A DNA stretch of 64,000 bases from Cliona cf. orientalis. Lineage: Eukaryota; Porifera; Demospongiae; Clionaida; Clionaidae. The notes under the pieces are model-generated. The model was not told the origin of the DNA, did not search any database, and saw only the letters and a program-made list of their open reading frames with translations. Location: assembly GCA_963930775.1 (NCBI GenBank), contig OZ005689.1, forward strand, positions 18,499,775 through 18,563,774. Reading direction: 5' to 3'. How positions within the stretch are numbered: position 1 is the stretch's first letter; each line of letters starts with the position of its first letter. A program made the position numbers and the translations under genes. Positions 1-11,586 of this stretch are shown here, piece by piece.

Positions 1-365
1 CGACTAACTTGAAAAGGTTGGAGCCCTGGGCAAGCTAGCAAGCGTGCAGATATCGAGGTCAATGGTCAATGGTCACATAATATCAGTATGCGCGTATAAT
101 ATGCGAAATGTGCCTAATAACGAGTGCTTAGGCCAACAAAATAACATATGCGCTTAATAACGAGAAAATATGGTATTGTGTGAAACTGATCCAATTCGTC
201 AACACACTGCATTGTCACCCAGGGGCGTTCCATTGATTCTATTGGCTACAACTTTAACTGGTTGGATCTGTTAGAAGTAGACATGTAAGTGGTGTGTATA
301 TGTGTGAAGAGAGACGTGTGTATGCACATGTGTATAGGTGAGTGTGTATACATTTTACAAAATTT
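1..365. other. Gap, no gene seen
   Basis: This is AT-rich sequence with a TG-rich stretch around 290-350. I see no open frame with coding character and no terminal repeat. The open frames here are short and overlap the transposon end that starts just downstream. Confidence 0.5.
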
Positions 366-432
366 AATAATAGTTATCTGACGGTAATTGGGGTGCATGA
401 GATACATGGCATGGCCAAATGCACCCCAAATA
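366..432. repeat. Left half of a hairpin MITE split by a transposon
   Basis: The stretch (…ttatctgacggtaattgggg…tgcaccccaaata) is the left half of a short palindromic repeat. An uninterrupted copy lies at 45,402-45,462 and the right half resumes at 6,514. The last nine bases, ccccaaata (424-432), recur exactly at 6,514-6,522, so they are the target duplication of the element inserted between the two halves. Confidence 0.8.
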
Positions 433-517
433 TAGCCTCGTCCCCAGGCCACTCCCACGTTTTCAATGTTACACGCAGAAAAGGGAGAGGGCCTGGTGCG
501 CGAGCGCACGTGAGTGA
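433..517 (+). repeat. Left TIR of the RecQ/DUF6589 element
   Basis: This 85-bp terminal inverted repeat pairs with 6,429-6,513. It contains its own short inverted motifs (ccaggcc near the tip, gggcctgg further in), so each TIR can itself fold. Identity with the right arm stops sharply after gtgagtga. Confidence 0.92.
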
Positions 518-632
518 GATCAGCAGCGTGTGATAAAATATTGACGTGGGCATACCGTAACCGCAAGCGCGTGACGTTGCTCTTTCGCCCACGCGATCAA
601 GCGAACCATCAAGCACGAGGTTTCCCGGGAAG

Positions 633-2975
633 ATGGCACTCAGAGATCGATTAAACCCTAAAGGCTACCGAGACCAGTCTGCCAAGAAAGAAGCACCAAG
701 ATCGAAAAGAAAACGGCCTTCAGTTGTAGATATATCGACTGATCGTCGTATTTGGTCACGGAGATCATCGGAGAAACTTCGTTCACGGCAGCAAGGTATT
801 AAAACGGTAGAGAAATAATTATAACTGCATGTCTGGTTCATGATAATGTATATACGTGGTGTCAAATTTGAAGGTATTATAATATACCCGAGTCCTCCAG
901 TTAGCCTTCTGTTGTCGCGTTCATGCTATCGCGTACACTTTGACACTTTGACACTAAAAAACACTTGTGGTTGATAACAAAATTCAAGTTTTTAAATTTT
1001 GGCGGTATTATCATTGCATGCTTCAGCGTGTATCATGGCAGTGCAGTTGCTGTGTCGTAGTGATTGTCCTGTGTGGCTAAGTGGCAGTGCATCATCAGGC
1101 AGTGGAGTCTGCATGGCTCGGTCAAAGTTGGAAGGGGCCCTTCGTTCAACGTTCCAGCACACAAGCTTTCGACCTGGTCAGCTGGAGGCTCTCCTCTCAG
1201 TCTCCCATGGCAAGGATGTATTTGTACGCATGCCCACTGGTGGAGGGAAATCATTGTGCATGTTTTTGGTCCCAATATCCCTTGGTTGTGGTGCAGTAGG
1301 GATTGTTATCAGTCCGCTGGTGGGTCTAATTGAACAGCAGGTTAGTACTTGCATGATGCATGTGGTTAGTGTATATGTTGTAAGGCTTGTTATTTAAGGT
1401 GTCTCAGCTCGTATCTCTTGGAGTGCCTGCTATTCATGCGTATTGTTCAGAACACATGGCCGGCATAAAGGCTGGAAAGTTCACATTTGGTTGGTTTGTC
1501 TTATCTCATACAAATTGAAATAATTATTGAGCAATATTTTAGTCTTTATGTCACCCGAGACAGTTGCATCACCTGAGTGGAGGCGGTTGCTGGCTTACAG
1601 CGCAGGGTGTGCATGGTGGCAATTGACGAGGCACACTGCATACATGAGTGGTTAGTATAGGTGCCATATACCTATACACCATGTGAAACATGATTACCAT
1701 GTATTGAGTAGGGGTGAAAGTTTCAGGAAGTCATTCCAGCAAGTAGGAGGGCTGAGAGCGATAATAGAGGCACCATTCATGGCTCTGACAGCTTCAGCTT
1801 CACCTGCTGTTGAATCTAAAATAATCTCCTCCCTGTACTTGTCTTCGCCTGTGACCATATCCTGTGATCTTGATAGGCCCAACATTTTTTTTTCAGTCAG
1901 CCACATAAAGAGTTTGAACGTGAGTTTAATTGTAATTGTTATGATATAAAAATAATTAATAATAATTAATAAAAATAATTAATAATAAATAATACACAGA
2001 GTGATTTGGATGGATTAGCCAGGCTTTTGAGGTCACCTACCCATACGGATATCCCCAAGACCATAGTCTATGTTCAAACTAAGGACATGGCGTGGAAGGT
2101 GTACCACTTTTTACAGCAGGCAGCTCTCAAGCGGTGTTATGTGGGGATGTACCATGCCAATCTCACAAGTCACACAAAATCAGTAGTTCATCGAAATTTT
2201 GGAGGTCCCAGCTCTTCATTGAGATGTCTGGTGGCTACTGTGGCTTTTGGGATGGTGGGTAACACAGTTTATAAGAGTTTCTAGTCATTTCTCAATTATT
2301 TAGGGCATGGACATCCCTGATGTTGAAATAGTAGTAGTGTATGGGAATCCATCAACAATCTCCTTAATTTACCAGGTACTGGCTAATATAGGTTGCTAGT
2401 TTGAAATGTACCATGTATGCACACTTTTATTGTTTGTAGCTATTTGGACGTGCAGGACGTAATGGAAGCTTTTCACGTGCACACTTTTTTATAGTGCCAA
2501 GAAAAAAATTGTAGATAAAGAGCTGGAGAGTCTCGCAAGAAATTCAGAAAACTGTCGTCGCAAGATGTTATTAGATAGCATAGGTGGATCTCTTAAGGGT
2601 AGGAACGACTATGGATGTTGTGATGTTTGTTCTCCTGATTTATTCTTTGATGAGCGGTTCGATATTTTTCAAGTACAGTCAGTTAAACGTAAACGTAGAA
2701 GAGCAGTCCGAAATGTTGAAGATGATTTGAAGCAGAAGCTAATTGCTGTTAGAGAAGAAGTTTACAGAGAGAGACCTAGTTTTAGTATCCTTGGTATTCG
2801 TTTCTTGTGTCCAGACTCAACAATTAACAATATATGTAAAGAAGCTAAGTACATAGAAAGTGCTGAAGATGCAGTACTATTAAGAGTCCGACCGGGGCTA
2901 AGAGAGAAATTTTTTAATGTCATAGCAGATACATCTTCTTGTATACACAGATCACGTAAACGTCGAATTGAGTAG
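633..2975 (+). pseudogene. RecQ-type DNA helicase of the transposon (8 exons, two frameshifts)
   Basis: The product is an ATP-dependent 3'-5' DNA helicase of superfamily 2, RecQ family. I infer exons 633-795, 1099-1340, 1399-1489, 1543-1650, 1712-1919, 2000-2254, 2304-2375 and 2440-2975, all joined by GT-AG introns. Exon 1 encodes a basic, Lys/Arg-rich N-terminus starting MALRDRLNPKG. Motifs appear in order: motif 0 FRPGQLEALLS, Walker A MPTGGGKS, Ia ISPLVGLIEQQ, DEAH box AIDEAHCIHEW, III ALTASAS, V VATVAFGMGMDIPDV (across an intron) and VI YQLFGRAGRNG. A Cys-rich RecQ zinc-binding segment follows (CRR…CCDVC), then a basic tail. One frameshift lies just before the DEAH box (about 1,600) and another in a run of seven A residues (about 2,508). 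The rest is uninterrupted. The copy may be newly dead, or one or both lesions may be sequence errors. The gene converges on the transposase gene. Confidence 0.85.
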
Positions 2976-3110
2976 ATTTATTTATTATGTTTGTGAAATC
3001 ATCATTAATGAAACTGAAATAAACAAATGATCGTTTCAGAAGGCTAACAAAGGAGGCTAAGTGACATCAAATAGTTCATAATCTTGATCACATTCTGTAA
3101 GCTCATAATA

Positions 3111-5870
3111 TTATGTTGTGTCTTCTTCCAGGTTGTCGTCACACCCTGTTCTGGATAAGGTGTCCTTGATCCAGTTAGTGTTGCACATCTTATCAAGGCC
3201 ATCATCAGTGGGATCCTTGAAGCCTATTGAGGTACGTTCTGGTATCTCATGTGCCACTTTCTTTTCGAGAAAGTAGTTGACCACATTGGTGATATCCTTG
3301 TTGGCATCCCTTGTTGAGTGTGACTGAGAACGGTGTGCACCGAACTCATGAGCAACCCTCTTAGATGCCTCCATGAGAAAAAGTGCACACAATGATAGGT
3401 CTTCCGCATGTTGCTGGGTCAAATTGGATCCACCGCTTTTCATTGCTTCCTTTAGGGCCCTACAAGTGCATGTACACATGTTGAGTATAGAACATACCAG
3501 TTTTATGCACGTGTTTAAACTTACAGGTTGTAATGCTCATTCATTTGGTCAAGCGGTTTCCCTCTGCCTGCCTTTCCTTCCATGTTTACAGTGCGGTTAT
3601 GAATTGCTATGAAGGAGAGATGCTTTGGTAGCTTCGCACATAAGTTGGCAATCTGGTGAACACACTCCACAGCATAATTCTTCCTCCCAGTTCCAATTAG
3701 TCTTGGCAACCATAGCTTCCATAGTCTCACAATATGTGGTCCATGCTCATATCTGATGGCGCATCTTAGATCCACGTACAGAAAAGCTAGATGAAGGAAT
3801 GTCCTGTGCATGCTGTATAGTGTGTCACTGGATGGTACATGCATAGGCATCACAGTCTCGGTGACTAGTTTCTCTGCTGTTGACTGAAGCCATGTGAGGG
3901 ACTTTTCATGTGGTATGATGTCAGATGTTGACTGTAATCCAAATATGGTACATATCCTAGCTGTCAGGTGCGCTTTGAATGAGTGGATGACAAATTCATC
4001 GCCAACACTGAACACTTTGACATCTTTATCCACCTGATTCCGTCTGATCTGTTCCCTCACATTGCAGAGTGATCCGTGTTCAGCCGGAGTGCCCCAGAAG
4101 ATGAGAAAGATGACTCGGAGACATTCCCAGAGAAAATGGAAGTCACCTGTTGCATAAATAGCATTTAGACATCAGTATTCTTGATACTGTTCTAAATAGA
4201 GCCTACCTGGAGTTTCATGTGCCCATGTGAGCCTGTCAGTGACATTCACCTCGGACGCTCTCCACAGCTTGGATCCTCGGATATTCTTGCATGTGAGTTG
4301 GTCCCCAATTACTAACTGCATGCATGTAAACATATGCACGTACATGTACATTGTAAATAACATGATACATGTTTAGGAATGGAAATTTGTGGTTAATCAT
4401 TTATAGCCCATAATATTATTTTATAATAATGTACCTGATGCTGGCCTGACAGGTTAGCGTCACTCATTAGTTGTGTGAGAATGTCAATAGTTTGACTTTT
4501 GTACTTTTCATCTTTGTACAGGATCTTCATGGGGACAACTTGTGATTTTATTACAGGATGGATCGACTCGGGTTCAGGAACAAATTCTGCAAGATGCTTG
4601 AGATTTGAGAACGTCTCCACAAGGAATCCCATCATGTAGTGCACAGCCCGTTGATGCAACACAGTGGCATCAGCCTCGCTGGGAAGAAAGTCGTCAACAT
4701 TGAGGGAGGTCCGAAGTCGTGGGGTGGTGTCTGCCCAATCAAACTCAAAGGAAGGGAGTTTCTTGATCTTTACAGCCAACCTTGACGTCAGATTCAACAT
4801 TGAGGAATGGTGATCTGGAGAGGTGTGTTGTATACATACACTTCAGTAATGCATAATTGCCCGGTACATGTACATACATGTACTAATGAGTGCACACTGT
4901 TGATTGCATGTACCTAGCCTCTCATGACGAATTTTCTGATGCAGGTTTAGATTGTCATAGATCCACAACCAGCTTCCTTCTCTTATGATCTCCAAGTACA
5001 TAGACTCCTGGGTGAGTTGTTTCAAATACTTCCATGCAGTCGCATAAGAAGTACAGAGGCCAGCATGATTAAGCACTGTCATGATCTGCATAAATAGCAA
5101 TAATTATTATTGAGGGATGCATGATTTTTGTTTCTCACTTGTTTACTTGCAGCCTGTGCAATAAGCATGAATGAGAAGAGAAGTTGGAGTCCAAGCACCT
5201 TCACAGACCGGCCCTTGAGCAGGGTACATAGCGCTGTTGTCGACCTCATGTGGACTATTCGTGATAGATCATCGTCATCTTCGAACCTAGCACCCTTTGC
5301 CAACTGTTGGAATAATTCGACAACATCTGGAGCAGCAGTACGTAATTCTGCTATCACTGCGTCCAGGGAGAAACTGCGGAAGTGGTCAACTGTGTCGGGG
5401 CCATGAAAGGAACACATATTAGATTGAAGCAGTGTCTGCATCTGATCATCCAACTTCTGTATCGAGAGTGACGACTGCTGCTGGCATTTCAGCTCTTCAA
5501 ACTGCTGCTGAAGCTGCTGAAGTTGTTGCCAGAGACACTCTTTCATCTTTCGTTCATGCTGCAACGACTGTTCTAGAGCCACCACCTGGGACGCTAAGCT
5601 ATCTGTGGTGCTACCACCAGCTTGTGGGTTGATTTCGATTCCATAGATGTACTTGTGCTTCTTCTCCCCTACTTTTTTGCCAACTGATGCAGGAAATTCC
5701 TTGCTGATAGCGTTAGACACAACGTACGCACTGATGTTGTCTGCTGGAAAAGCACGTTGAACTTCATCCAGAATATCGGAAAACTTGATCCTTGATGCTC
5801 CTTGTCCACTTGCTGGAGATGCTCGATATCGACGTTTGATCCACTGGTTTACTTCAGGGTTAAAATCCAT
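3111..5870 (-). CDS. DUF6589-like putative transposase (6 exons, intact)
   Basis: Six exons (5139-5870, 4914-5085, 4435-4814, 4207-4315, 3525-4146, 3111-3459) join in frame through GT-AG introns to give 787 aa with no lesion. I start at the ATG at 5870, which precedes MDFNPEVNQW. The N-terminal ~100 residues are basic and probably fold into a winged-helix-like DNA-binding segment. A Gln-rich coiled coil follows (WQQLQQLQQQFEELK). The core carries WIYDNLNL, then IGDQLT, then FHFLWECLRV, a layout I associate with DUF6589 proteins of fungi and early-branching animals. The D of YDN, the D of GDQ and the E of LWE make a credible DDE triad (inference). It is the only transposase candidate between the TIRs. 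Confidence is high that it is a real gene, moderate on the family name and lower on the catalytic assignment. Confidence 0.82.
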
Positions 5871-6428
5871 GCTGACATCCAACTGTTTGATTCTCTTCCA
5901 AGAGCTCCCCTTCTTATATATCCTATCTAGATCTATTTTTAGCCTTGTGGTTTTGTCTAGTCTGTGCCTGTTGTCTATTTTTAGTCATTGATTGTGTCAT
6001 TTGTAATGATGTCAAAAAAAAAACAAAAAAACCTGTTGAATCCAGATCTTATTATGAGCTCGAGCTTGCCGTTTCACTCGCACACGTGTCAGTACCAGTT
6101 ATTTACAGTTAGGCAAGTACTACTAGCTAGCTAGTGATCCTACATGAGATTATCACTGGTACTGCCATGGGGCTGTATCGATGGCTTGCTGCTACATCTG
6201 ACAGTACTGTGATAAGCATCAAGTGAACCTGTTTCATGCAGAAATATCCACCATGGACACGCACAGGAAAGGAGTGACCAAGGTAAGTATCTTGTGGCTG
6301 GGTAGATCATTCTACACAGTTCGCCTGCTATTAAACGAGTAGCTGCATGCGCGTGGGCGCACGCAACGTGCTAATACGTGTCGCCTACGCGCAATTAAGT
6401 CGATTCCAGGTTGGTTCCAGGTGCAACG
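5871..6428. other. Subterminal leader of the transposon, no further gene
   Basis: The space between the transposase start codon and the right TIR shows no convincing extra coding exon. It should hold the promoter of the minus-strand gene, but I cannot pick out a specific box. Confidence 0.4.
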
Positions 6429-6513
6429 TCACTCACGTGCGCTCGCGCACCAGGCCCTCCCCCTTTTCTGCGTGTAACATTGAAAACGTGGGAGTGGCCT
6501 GGGGACGAGGCTA
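6429..6513 (-). repeat. Right TIR of the RecQ/DUF6589 element
   Basis: This is the inverted partner of 433-517, with one mismatch in the G/A-rich centre. The 9-bp duplication ccccaaata follows directly at 6,514-6,522. Confidence 0.92.
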
Positions 6514-6660
6514 CCCCAAATACTGTCAGATAATTATTTGTTGGTAGTTGACCTCTATTCATTATTTGCCTACTTTATGATGACCCACCCCCTTCCCATA
6601 GCCGGCAAATTGCCTATAAAAACTTTGGTTGCTAGGCAACTACTAACAATAATATACATT
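6514..6660. repeat. Right half of the split hairpin MITE plus adjoining short MITE
   Basis: It continues the target repeat (ctgtcagataattatttg), then ttgttggtagttgacc…caactactaacaa, an approximately 115-bp unit with inverted ends. The same pair of units lies uninterrupted at 45,402-45,576. Confidence 0.75.
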
Positions 6661-7573
6661 GTGCATGTAACATGTAAACATGTAAACATCACTTGTGTAT
6701 GTACCTCACCTACATGTATGTTCTTCAGGTTCACAATCTTGTGCTTACCCATGTGAGCACGAGGATGTCATTATCATTGTCATTAGACCAACAGGCCTGG
6801 ACACTCCCAACTGGCTGCCTCTTCACTGCTGTAGGGAACCCCTTTTCTATTTGTCTGCATCATGCCTGTGACTATCATTCCTACTGCTTTCTGAAGCTGG
6901 TAAGTATGGGACTAGTATAATACACACACAATGCAACCTTTCTACTTAAAGATCGTACAAGTAGCTTTTATTATGGAATTCTTTCACAAATGCGAGGACT
7001 ACACGAGGGATCTGACCAAGATCTTCTCAATCAGTGTATCATACACATATGCACACACATTGTAGGAACCCAGGTGTACTAACAGAGAGAATGTATGCCT
7101 TGGTGCCCCAAGGATAGGCTTCCCCTTCATGGCTCTTAAACAACATAAGACTCATCTGTGGCTGTATTGTCATTAGGGTAGTGTAAGTACATGACAATTG
7201 AACATGTTATTTAATAAAGTATGGCTTGTTACAATTCTTTTATCTTAGTGTGTGATTAGCTTGTAGAAAAAGATTTCTGCAATAAATGTTTGGGGGAATT
7301 GGGAGCACTTAGGGAGATAATTGTGACCGTCTCTAAGAAAACCCAGCATAATATGGGATTTTTTGTGAAAGTTGAGTTTTATGTATGGTTGATAAGCTCT
7401 ACCATACAGCTAACCCGCGTTCAAGTTTCAGACTGACTGTGCGCTTCGTTGTGGAGATACAGCGCTTTGTTTGCGATCGTGCCACACCTCCAATAATCGA
7501 GAAATTACGGTCCAAAGGCGTTCCTATGCACGCGTATGGCGTTTCCGTATACGCGTGTCTCGGAAATCAATTA
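6661..7573. other. Gap, no gene recognised
   Basis: The open frames are short and without motifs. A 75-codon frame at 7,385-7,612 (+) has no recognisable family and overlaps an interspersed repeat, so I do not call it a gene. Confidence 0.4.
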
Positions 7574-7868
7574 AATGGTAAAAAGGTGAGCAAACATACA
7601 GTAGTTCAATGAATCTAGCTGTATCTAGGTAGAAATTCTAATTAGCACCCACAGCAACGGGCTCCGTGTACAGTAGCTGTACAGACTAGGTAGGTCAAAA
7701 TGAAGGCTTATTTTTCGCCTTTGTAACTTACGGTTAGCCTCCGTAGGCGACGGCAAGGGTTAGTAGAAAGGTTATTTGGCGTGAATATGACAAAAACTCA
7801 ACCTTGACATTTTTTGACTGAGATACTAAAGAACACACATTGCGTGAATAGTGCACGGATCCCATATG
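7574..7868. repeat. Interspersed repeat, second copy at 56,363
   Basis: The stretch aaaaaggtgagcaaacatac…ctccgtgtac…cacggatccca is a diverged copy of 56,363-56,940. The copy here has no insertion at acacattgcgtg. It therefore serves as the empty site for the MITE at 56,624-56,890. Confidence 0.75.
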
Positions 7869-7904
7869 CCGGGTTTTGTCAGATAGTCACAATTTTTATA
7901 CAGG

Positions 7905-8110
7905 CACACAGAATGGATCAAAATACAAGAGTTAATGACAGATTTTTTTGATTCACACCTTAGAATTAAAGTTATGGCCCTTTGAAGTGTCCCCATGTTT
8001 GTATAGGGAAGCCATGTGTTTGCAATGTTTTCCGCCCACACGCTACGTGAAAAACGGGGAATACTAATACACCTAGGATGCATAGTAGAGCCATACAAAG
8101 CAAGCAAACA
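7905..8110 (-). repeat. Inverted partial copy of the 8.5-9.2 kb repeat
   Basis: On the minus strand it reads as the same unit as 8,700-8,870, with gggccataactttaattct and ttgtatagggaagccatg type segments. It is the third, oppositely oriented copy of this local family. Confidence 0.6.
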
Positions 8111-8205
8111 ACCTATACTGCAATTTTGAGTTTCTAAATAACGCACACCACGGTGATGCATGTTGATGTAATAATTACTTTGTTAATCGCGCACGCGTGC
8201 GCGTG

Positions 8206-8290
8206 CGTGCTCGAGAAGTATAGTAGCCGCCCTCGAATAGTCGCCACGGGCAGTGAAACAATGAAATAAATAGTAGCCGCGGCGTTTGAT
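8206..8290. repeat. Partial copy of a tcgaggaaat MITE family
   Basis: It contains agccgccctcgaatagtcgc and ends in gatcgaggaaat. This matches the inner part of the complete TA-flanked MITE at 61,040-61,293. The outer tips are missing. Confidence 0.55.
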
Positions 8291-8531
8291 CGAGGAAATT
8301 GGTGGGGCTGGCAGGTGAGACTATTGTTGAGCAGGCCTGCTGGAGTATTGGCAGAACTCTAAGCATAAAATATAGAACAATTATTGACAATTCTATGGAG
8401 CGTAATTAGTCAAAGCCTAACCTACTAACCTAACTCTAACCTAGGGCCTCAAACTGTGTGGGGGGACCATCCCTACTTCATCCTTCAATTTTATTTTTTT
8501 TCTATACTTGTTCTAGGAGACCAGAATACTA

Positions 8532-9245
8532 AGCAGAAAAAAATTGTCCAAAACCACTGCATAGTTGAGGTGGATGCTTAGTAGAGCCATACAATGTAAG
8601 CAGGCATCCTATACTCCAATTTTGACCAAAGTAGGTAAAGGTCGTCACGTTTGTGTGCGCGTGCCTAACAGGTATTCCCCGTTTTTTTTTATGTAGTGTG
8701 TGGGCAGAAAACATTGCAAGCGTATGGCTTCCCTATACAAACATGGGAAACCTTCAAAGGGCCATAACTTCAATTCATAGGTGTGAATCAAAATTCTTTC
8801 AGGTCAAATCTCTAGTTTCGACCCATTCTGCGTGGCCACGTAAAAATTATGTCCCCAAGTGCTCCCAACCCCCAATGAATTAGATTATTTAATTTTTTTT
8901 CAAGAAGCGGACCAACTAAGCAGAAAAAACAGTCCATAAACTACCACATAGTTGAGCTGGATGCACAATAGACCCATGCAATGTAAGCAGGCAGCCTAAA
9001 CTTCAATTTTGACAAAAGTGGCTAAAGGTCGTCACGTTACTGTGCGCGCGTAGCCACACCCCTCACGTAGCGCGTGGGCGGAAAACATTGCAAATGCATG
9101 GCTTCCTTTACAAACATATGGGGATACCTCAAAGGGCCGTAACTTTAATTCTAAGATATGAATCAAAATTCCCCAAGGTCAAATCTCTAGTTTCGACCCA
9201 TTCTGCGTGCCCATGTAAAAATTATCTCCCCAGATGCTCCCAAAC
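8532..9245 (+). repeat. Direct duplication of a ~380-bp repeat unit
   Basis: Two diverged units, at about 8,532-8,873 and 8,918-9,245, each run from gcagaaaaaa through a GC-rich gtcacgt segment and caaagggcc to a shared end at ctcccaa. They are tandem copies of a non-coding repeat. Confidence 0.65.
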
Positions 9246-9347
9246 CCCCCGTGAATTGATTTATTGTTTTTTCTACTTAGTTGGTAACTACCTACTTAGT
9301 GTTTAATCTGTTCCTTTTTGATTGCTCTTAGTATAATTAATTTTATC

Positions 9348-9985
9348 AATGCCATCTTATATGGCTTGCTCATTCAACTCTCAGTGTAATTAAATAGATA
9401 GTAGATCGAAGTTCGCGCGTGCGCGCAAAAGTCTTAGCCACGCCCTTCAAGGTGGCTGACAAAGGAGGCTACCCAGTTAACGGTGTGTCTTTTCAAGTTG
9501 TGAACTGGCTGTTATGCTAACTGCTGAGGAGCCTCTTGATAGCTACCTACTTCACTGTATAGCGCTCAGCTCGCGCTGGCCTATTAACTAAGCTATAGTA
9601 AGCTCGCGCGGGAGAGCCTGGCGCCTAGCTCGAGGCTAGAACTGAGCGCTGAGCAATCGGGTTACATTGTACTAGCCTCGTCCCCAGGCCACTCCCACGT
9701 TCTTGAGTTAACCCTGATAATGAAAAAGAAAGAAAGAAGAAAGAATGATAAATGGGTTATTTTTCAAACATCTGGTTCTGGCATGTACAGTTGTTTTGAT
9801 GAATGAACGTGGTCTTGCTAGATGCACAATTTGCTGAAGATTCTGATTTTCACACTTAGAAATTTCACAAAATTACCTAATTTTGATATATTATTTGGTT
9901 ATTTGTAATGTATTACATCTAATTATGGCATATCCGGGCCATCCCTACTTATAAAGTCTACCGACTCTGATTGTGATATCAGCAG
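9348..9985. repeat. ~0.65-kb repeat, second copy at 31,578-32,412
   Basis: It shares tatatggcttgctcatt, ctgctgaggagcctcttgat, a gagagcctggcgc segment and ggccatccctacttat with the copy at 31.6-32.4 kb. An inverted third copy lies at 30.1-30.6 kb. Near 9,675 the copy contains a tagcctcgtccccaggcc tip of the 9-bp-TSD family, fused to a deletion. Confidence 0.7.
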
Positions 9986-10277
9986 CTGTTGGTTCATCAG
10001 TTGCATGATAATTATGACAATTTTTGATCAGTATTCAGATAGGTAGAAAAAGATTTCCACTCTGGGAATAACATACAATATTTTTGAAAACTCTTCCAAA
10101 GCTATACATATAACTTGATGGTGATGGAATGCACATTCCGTCAATTAGGTCGGGAGCAATGTTTGTGGATTTGACAATATTGCTGCTTCTCATCTTCAGA
10201 CAGTTTGTATCTCATAGCCTTATGGACCTGCACACTTTTCCGAAATCGATTATAACTGGCTTTAAATATTTTCCCCC

Positions 10278-11586
10278 TCAATAGAGAACAATATTATTCA
10301 ATTTTAGATCACGGTGGATTATTTGATGGTCGCAGTGGATATAGTGTAGACCATGAGCAACGTCTGTCATTACAAGACACCAGCTGTGCATAATAATGTC
10401 TGAATGAAGTAACTGTACCAGGCATCTTTTGCTTGAATCATCTTCGGCTGATAGAGATAACAAATCGTAGATAGTTACGCTGAATCCATCAATGACATAG
10501 AGGTTTGTCACTAAGTAGCATGGCTCTTTTTCACACTGTACACCATGCAGAAAGCATATAGCCTGATGGCACAAGTTCGACAAAATTGAAGCTTCACGCA
10601 ACAAAGATATCTTTGTAGTGATTCCTGATGAGCCTTTAATTTGTTAAGGCACACTTCAAATCCTTGCATATACCCTTTCACACATTTTCCAAAGCTTCCT
10701 TCACCCAAGCTGATAGAACCCTCGTCAACACGAAATAGAGACGAAGGTATTCGACGTACACATTGAGCCAAGTCTGAATTTAACTGTGTAGCGATATAAT
10801 GATGTAGCAAATGTCTGGGTAGGAACTTGATACCCAATCGCACCCGTCCCGATTCTTTCTTGAAGGATAAAAGTATCTCTTGGGAACTTTTTATCCTCCT
10901 ATTCAATAATAAATCATAGTGTACTGTCACGTTTAGCAGAAATAGTATTAATTTATGATCATGGCCATTCTACGCTAATACTTATTATGACTGATATAAC
11001 CGCGTTGAATCCGGTAGAGTGTGAATGTAATAGTTTAGGCAAAAAGGCACTGGAAAATCTGAGGGTCAGCCACACCAGATTAGCAACTGCAATGGTCATC
11101 ATCTAGGTAAATCTGATAGTAGCTTTACGTGGTGCTCACAAGGGTAGTTCACGTAGTCTGGCAGGCCACTGAGCCCCTTTGTGAAGAGGCTGCCCTGCCA
11201 GACTATAGCTCATGCAGCAGAGAATAAAGATACAACCCTGCAGCGCCATTTCGCTTTCACTTAGAGTGCACAGTGAGGAGTGTGCCCAGCACATTTTAGA
11301 TATGCACTAATTATCAGTGTGATAATATTCAGTAACAAATCACCACTTATATCGTCACATAATATGCTTCCTGTATATAACTTATTTTAGACACAGCATA
11401 CAACTATAGTACTGAGAGGTAATGTCTGTGTTCAGCATACCTCGACAGAACTGCACTTGCTTTCTTTTCCCTCTGCAATGCTGCACGATATTCATCCAGG
11501 TTAGATTTAAGAATTCGTTTATACTCTGCAGCCTTTAAACGCTGCCTAGCCTTTCTAACCTTGCTTTTTCCTTTCCTGGATTCCAT
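10278..11586 (-). pseudogene. Protein-kinase N-lobe gene fragment, frameshifted and truncated
   Basis: A candidate first exon (11,442-11,586) starts MESRKGKSKVRKARQRLKAA, is Lys/Arg-rich and helical, and ends at a GTATGC donor. The larger part (10,278 to about 10,930) has a glycine-rich loop (LGEGSFGKCVKGY), a beta-3 Lys region (LNKLK), an alpha-C segment (LREASILSNL) and the catalytic loop HRDLKLNNIVLY. A frameshift near 10,600 separates the glycine loop from the alpha-C helix. The frame stops right after the catalytic loop, so the DFG segment and C-lobe are absent. It would belong to the Ser/Thr or TKL-like kinases, but the subfamily is not clear. The intervening exons between 10,930 and 11,442 were not resolved. 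It is clearly non-functional as it stands. Confidence 0.65.

Larger units (their letters stand above)
433..6513. mobile_element. Complete RecQ-helicase/DUF6589 DNA transposon (AcademH-like?)
   Basis: This 6,081-bp element starts tagcctcgtccccaggcc and ends with its inverted complement. The two 85-bp TIRs differ at one position by eye. It is flanked by a perfect 9-bp direct repeat, ccccaaata. An unoccupied copy of the target repeat at 45,402-45,576 shows the pre-insertion structure. Inside are two convergent genes: a RecQ-type helicase (+) and a DUF6589-like protein (-) with candidate DDE residues. I recall a described helicase-bearing lineage of the Academ superfamily called AcademH, and this may belong there. 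The 9-bp TSD would also suit a MuDR-like element, but I see no MULE transposase motifs. Near-identical TIRs, the exact TSD and an open transposase gene suggest a fairly recent insertion. Confidence 0.9.

Noticed and set aside
246-616. Open frames across the left TIR that match frames near 6,347-6,547
   Set aside because: The shared peptide comes from the transposon TIR translated in both copies, not from a gene.
5128-5632. Plus-strand frames inside the DUF6589 exon
   Set aside because: They are antisense shadows of the intact minus-strand exon 5,139-5,870.
433-6513. Classification as a Helitron because of the helicase
   Set aside because: There is no Rep/HUH motif. The helicase is RecQ-type rather than Pif1-type, and the element has TIRs and a target duplication, which Helitrons lack.
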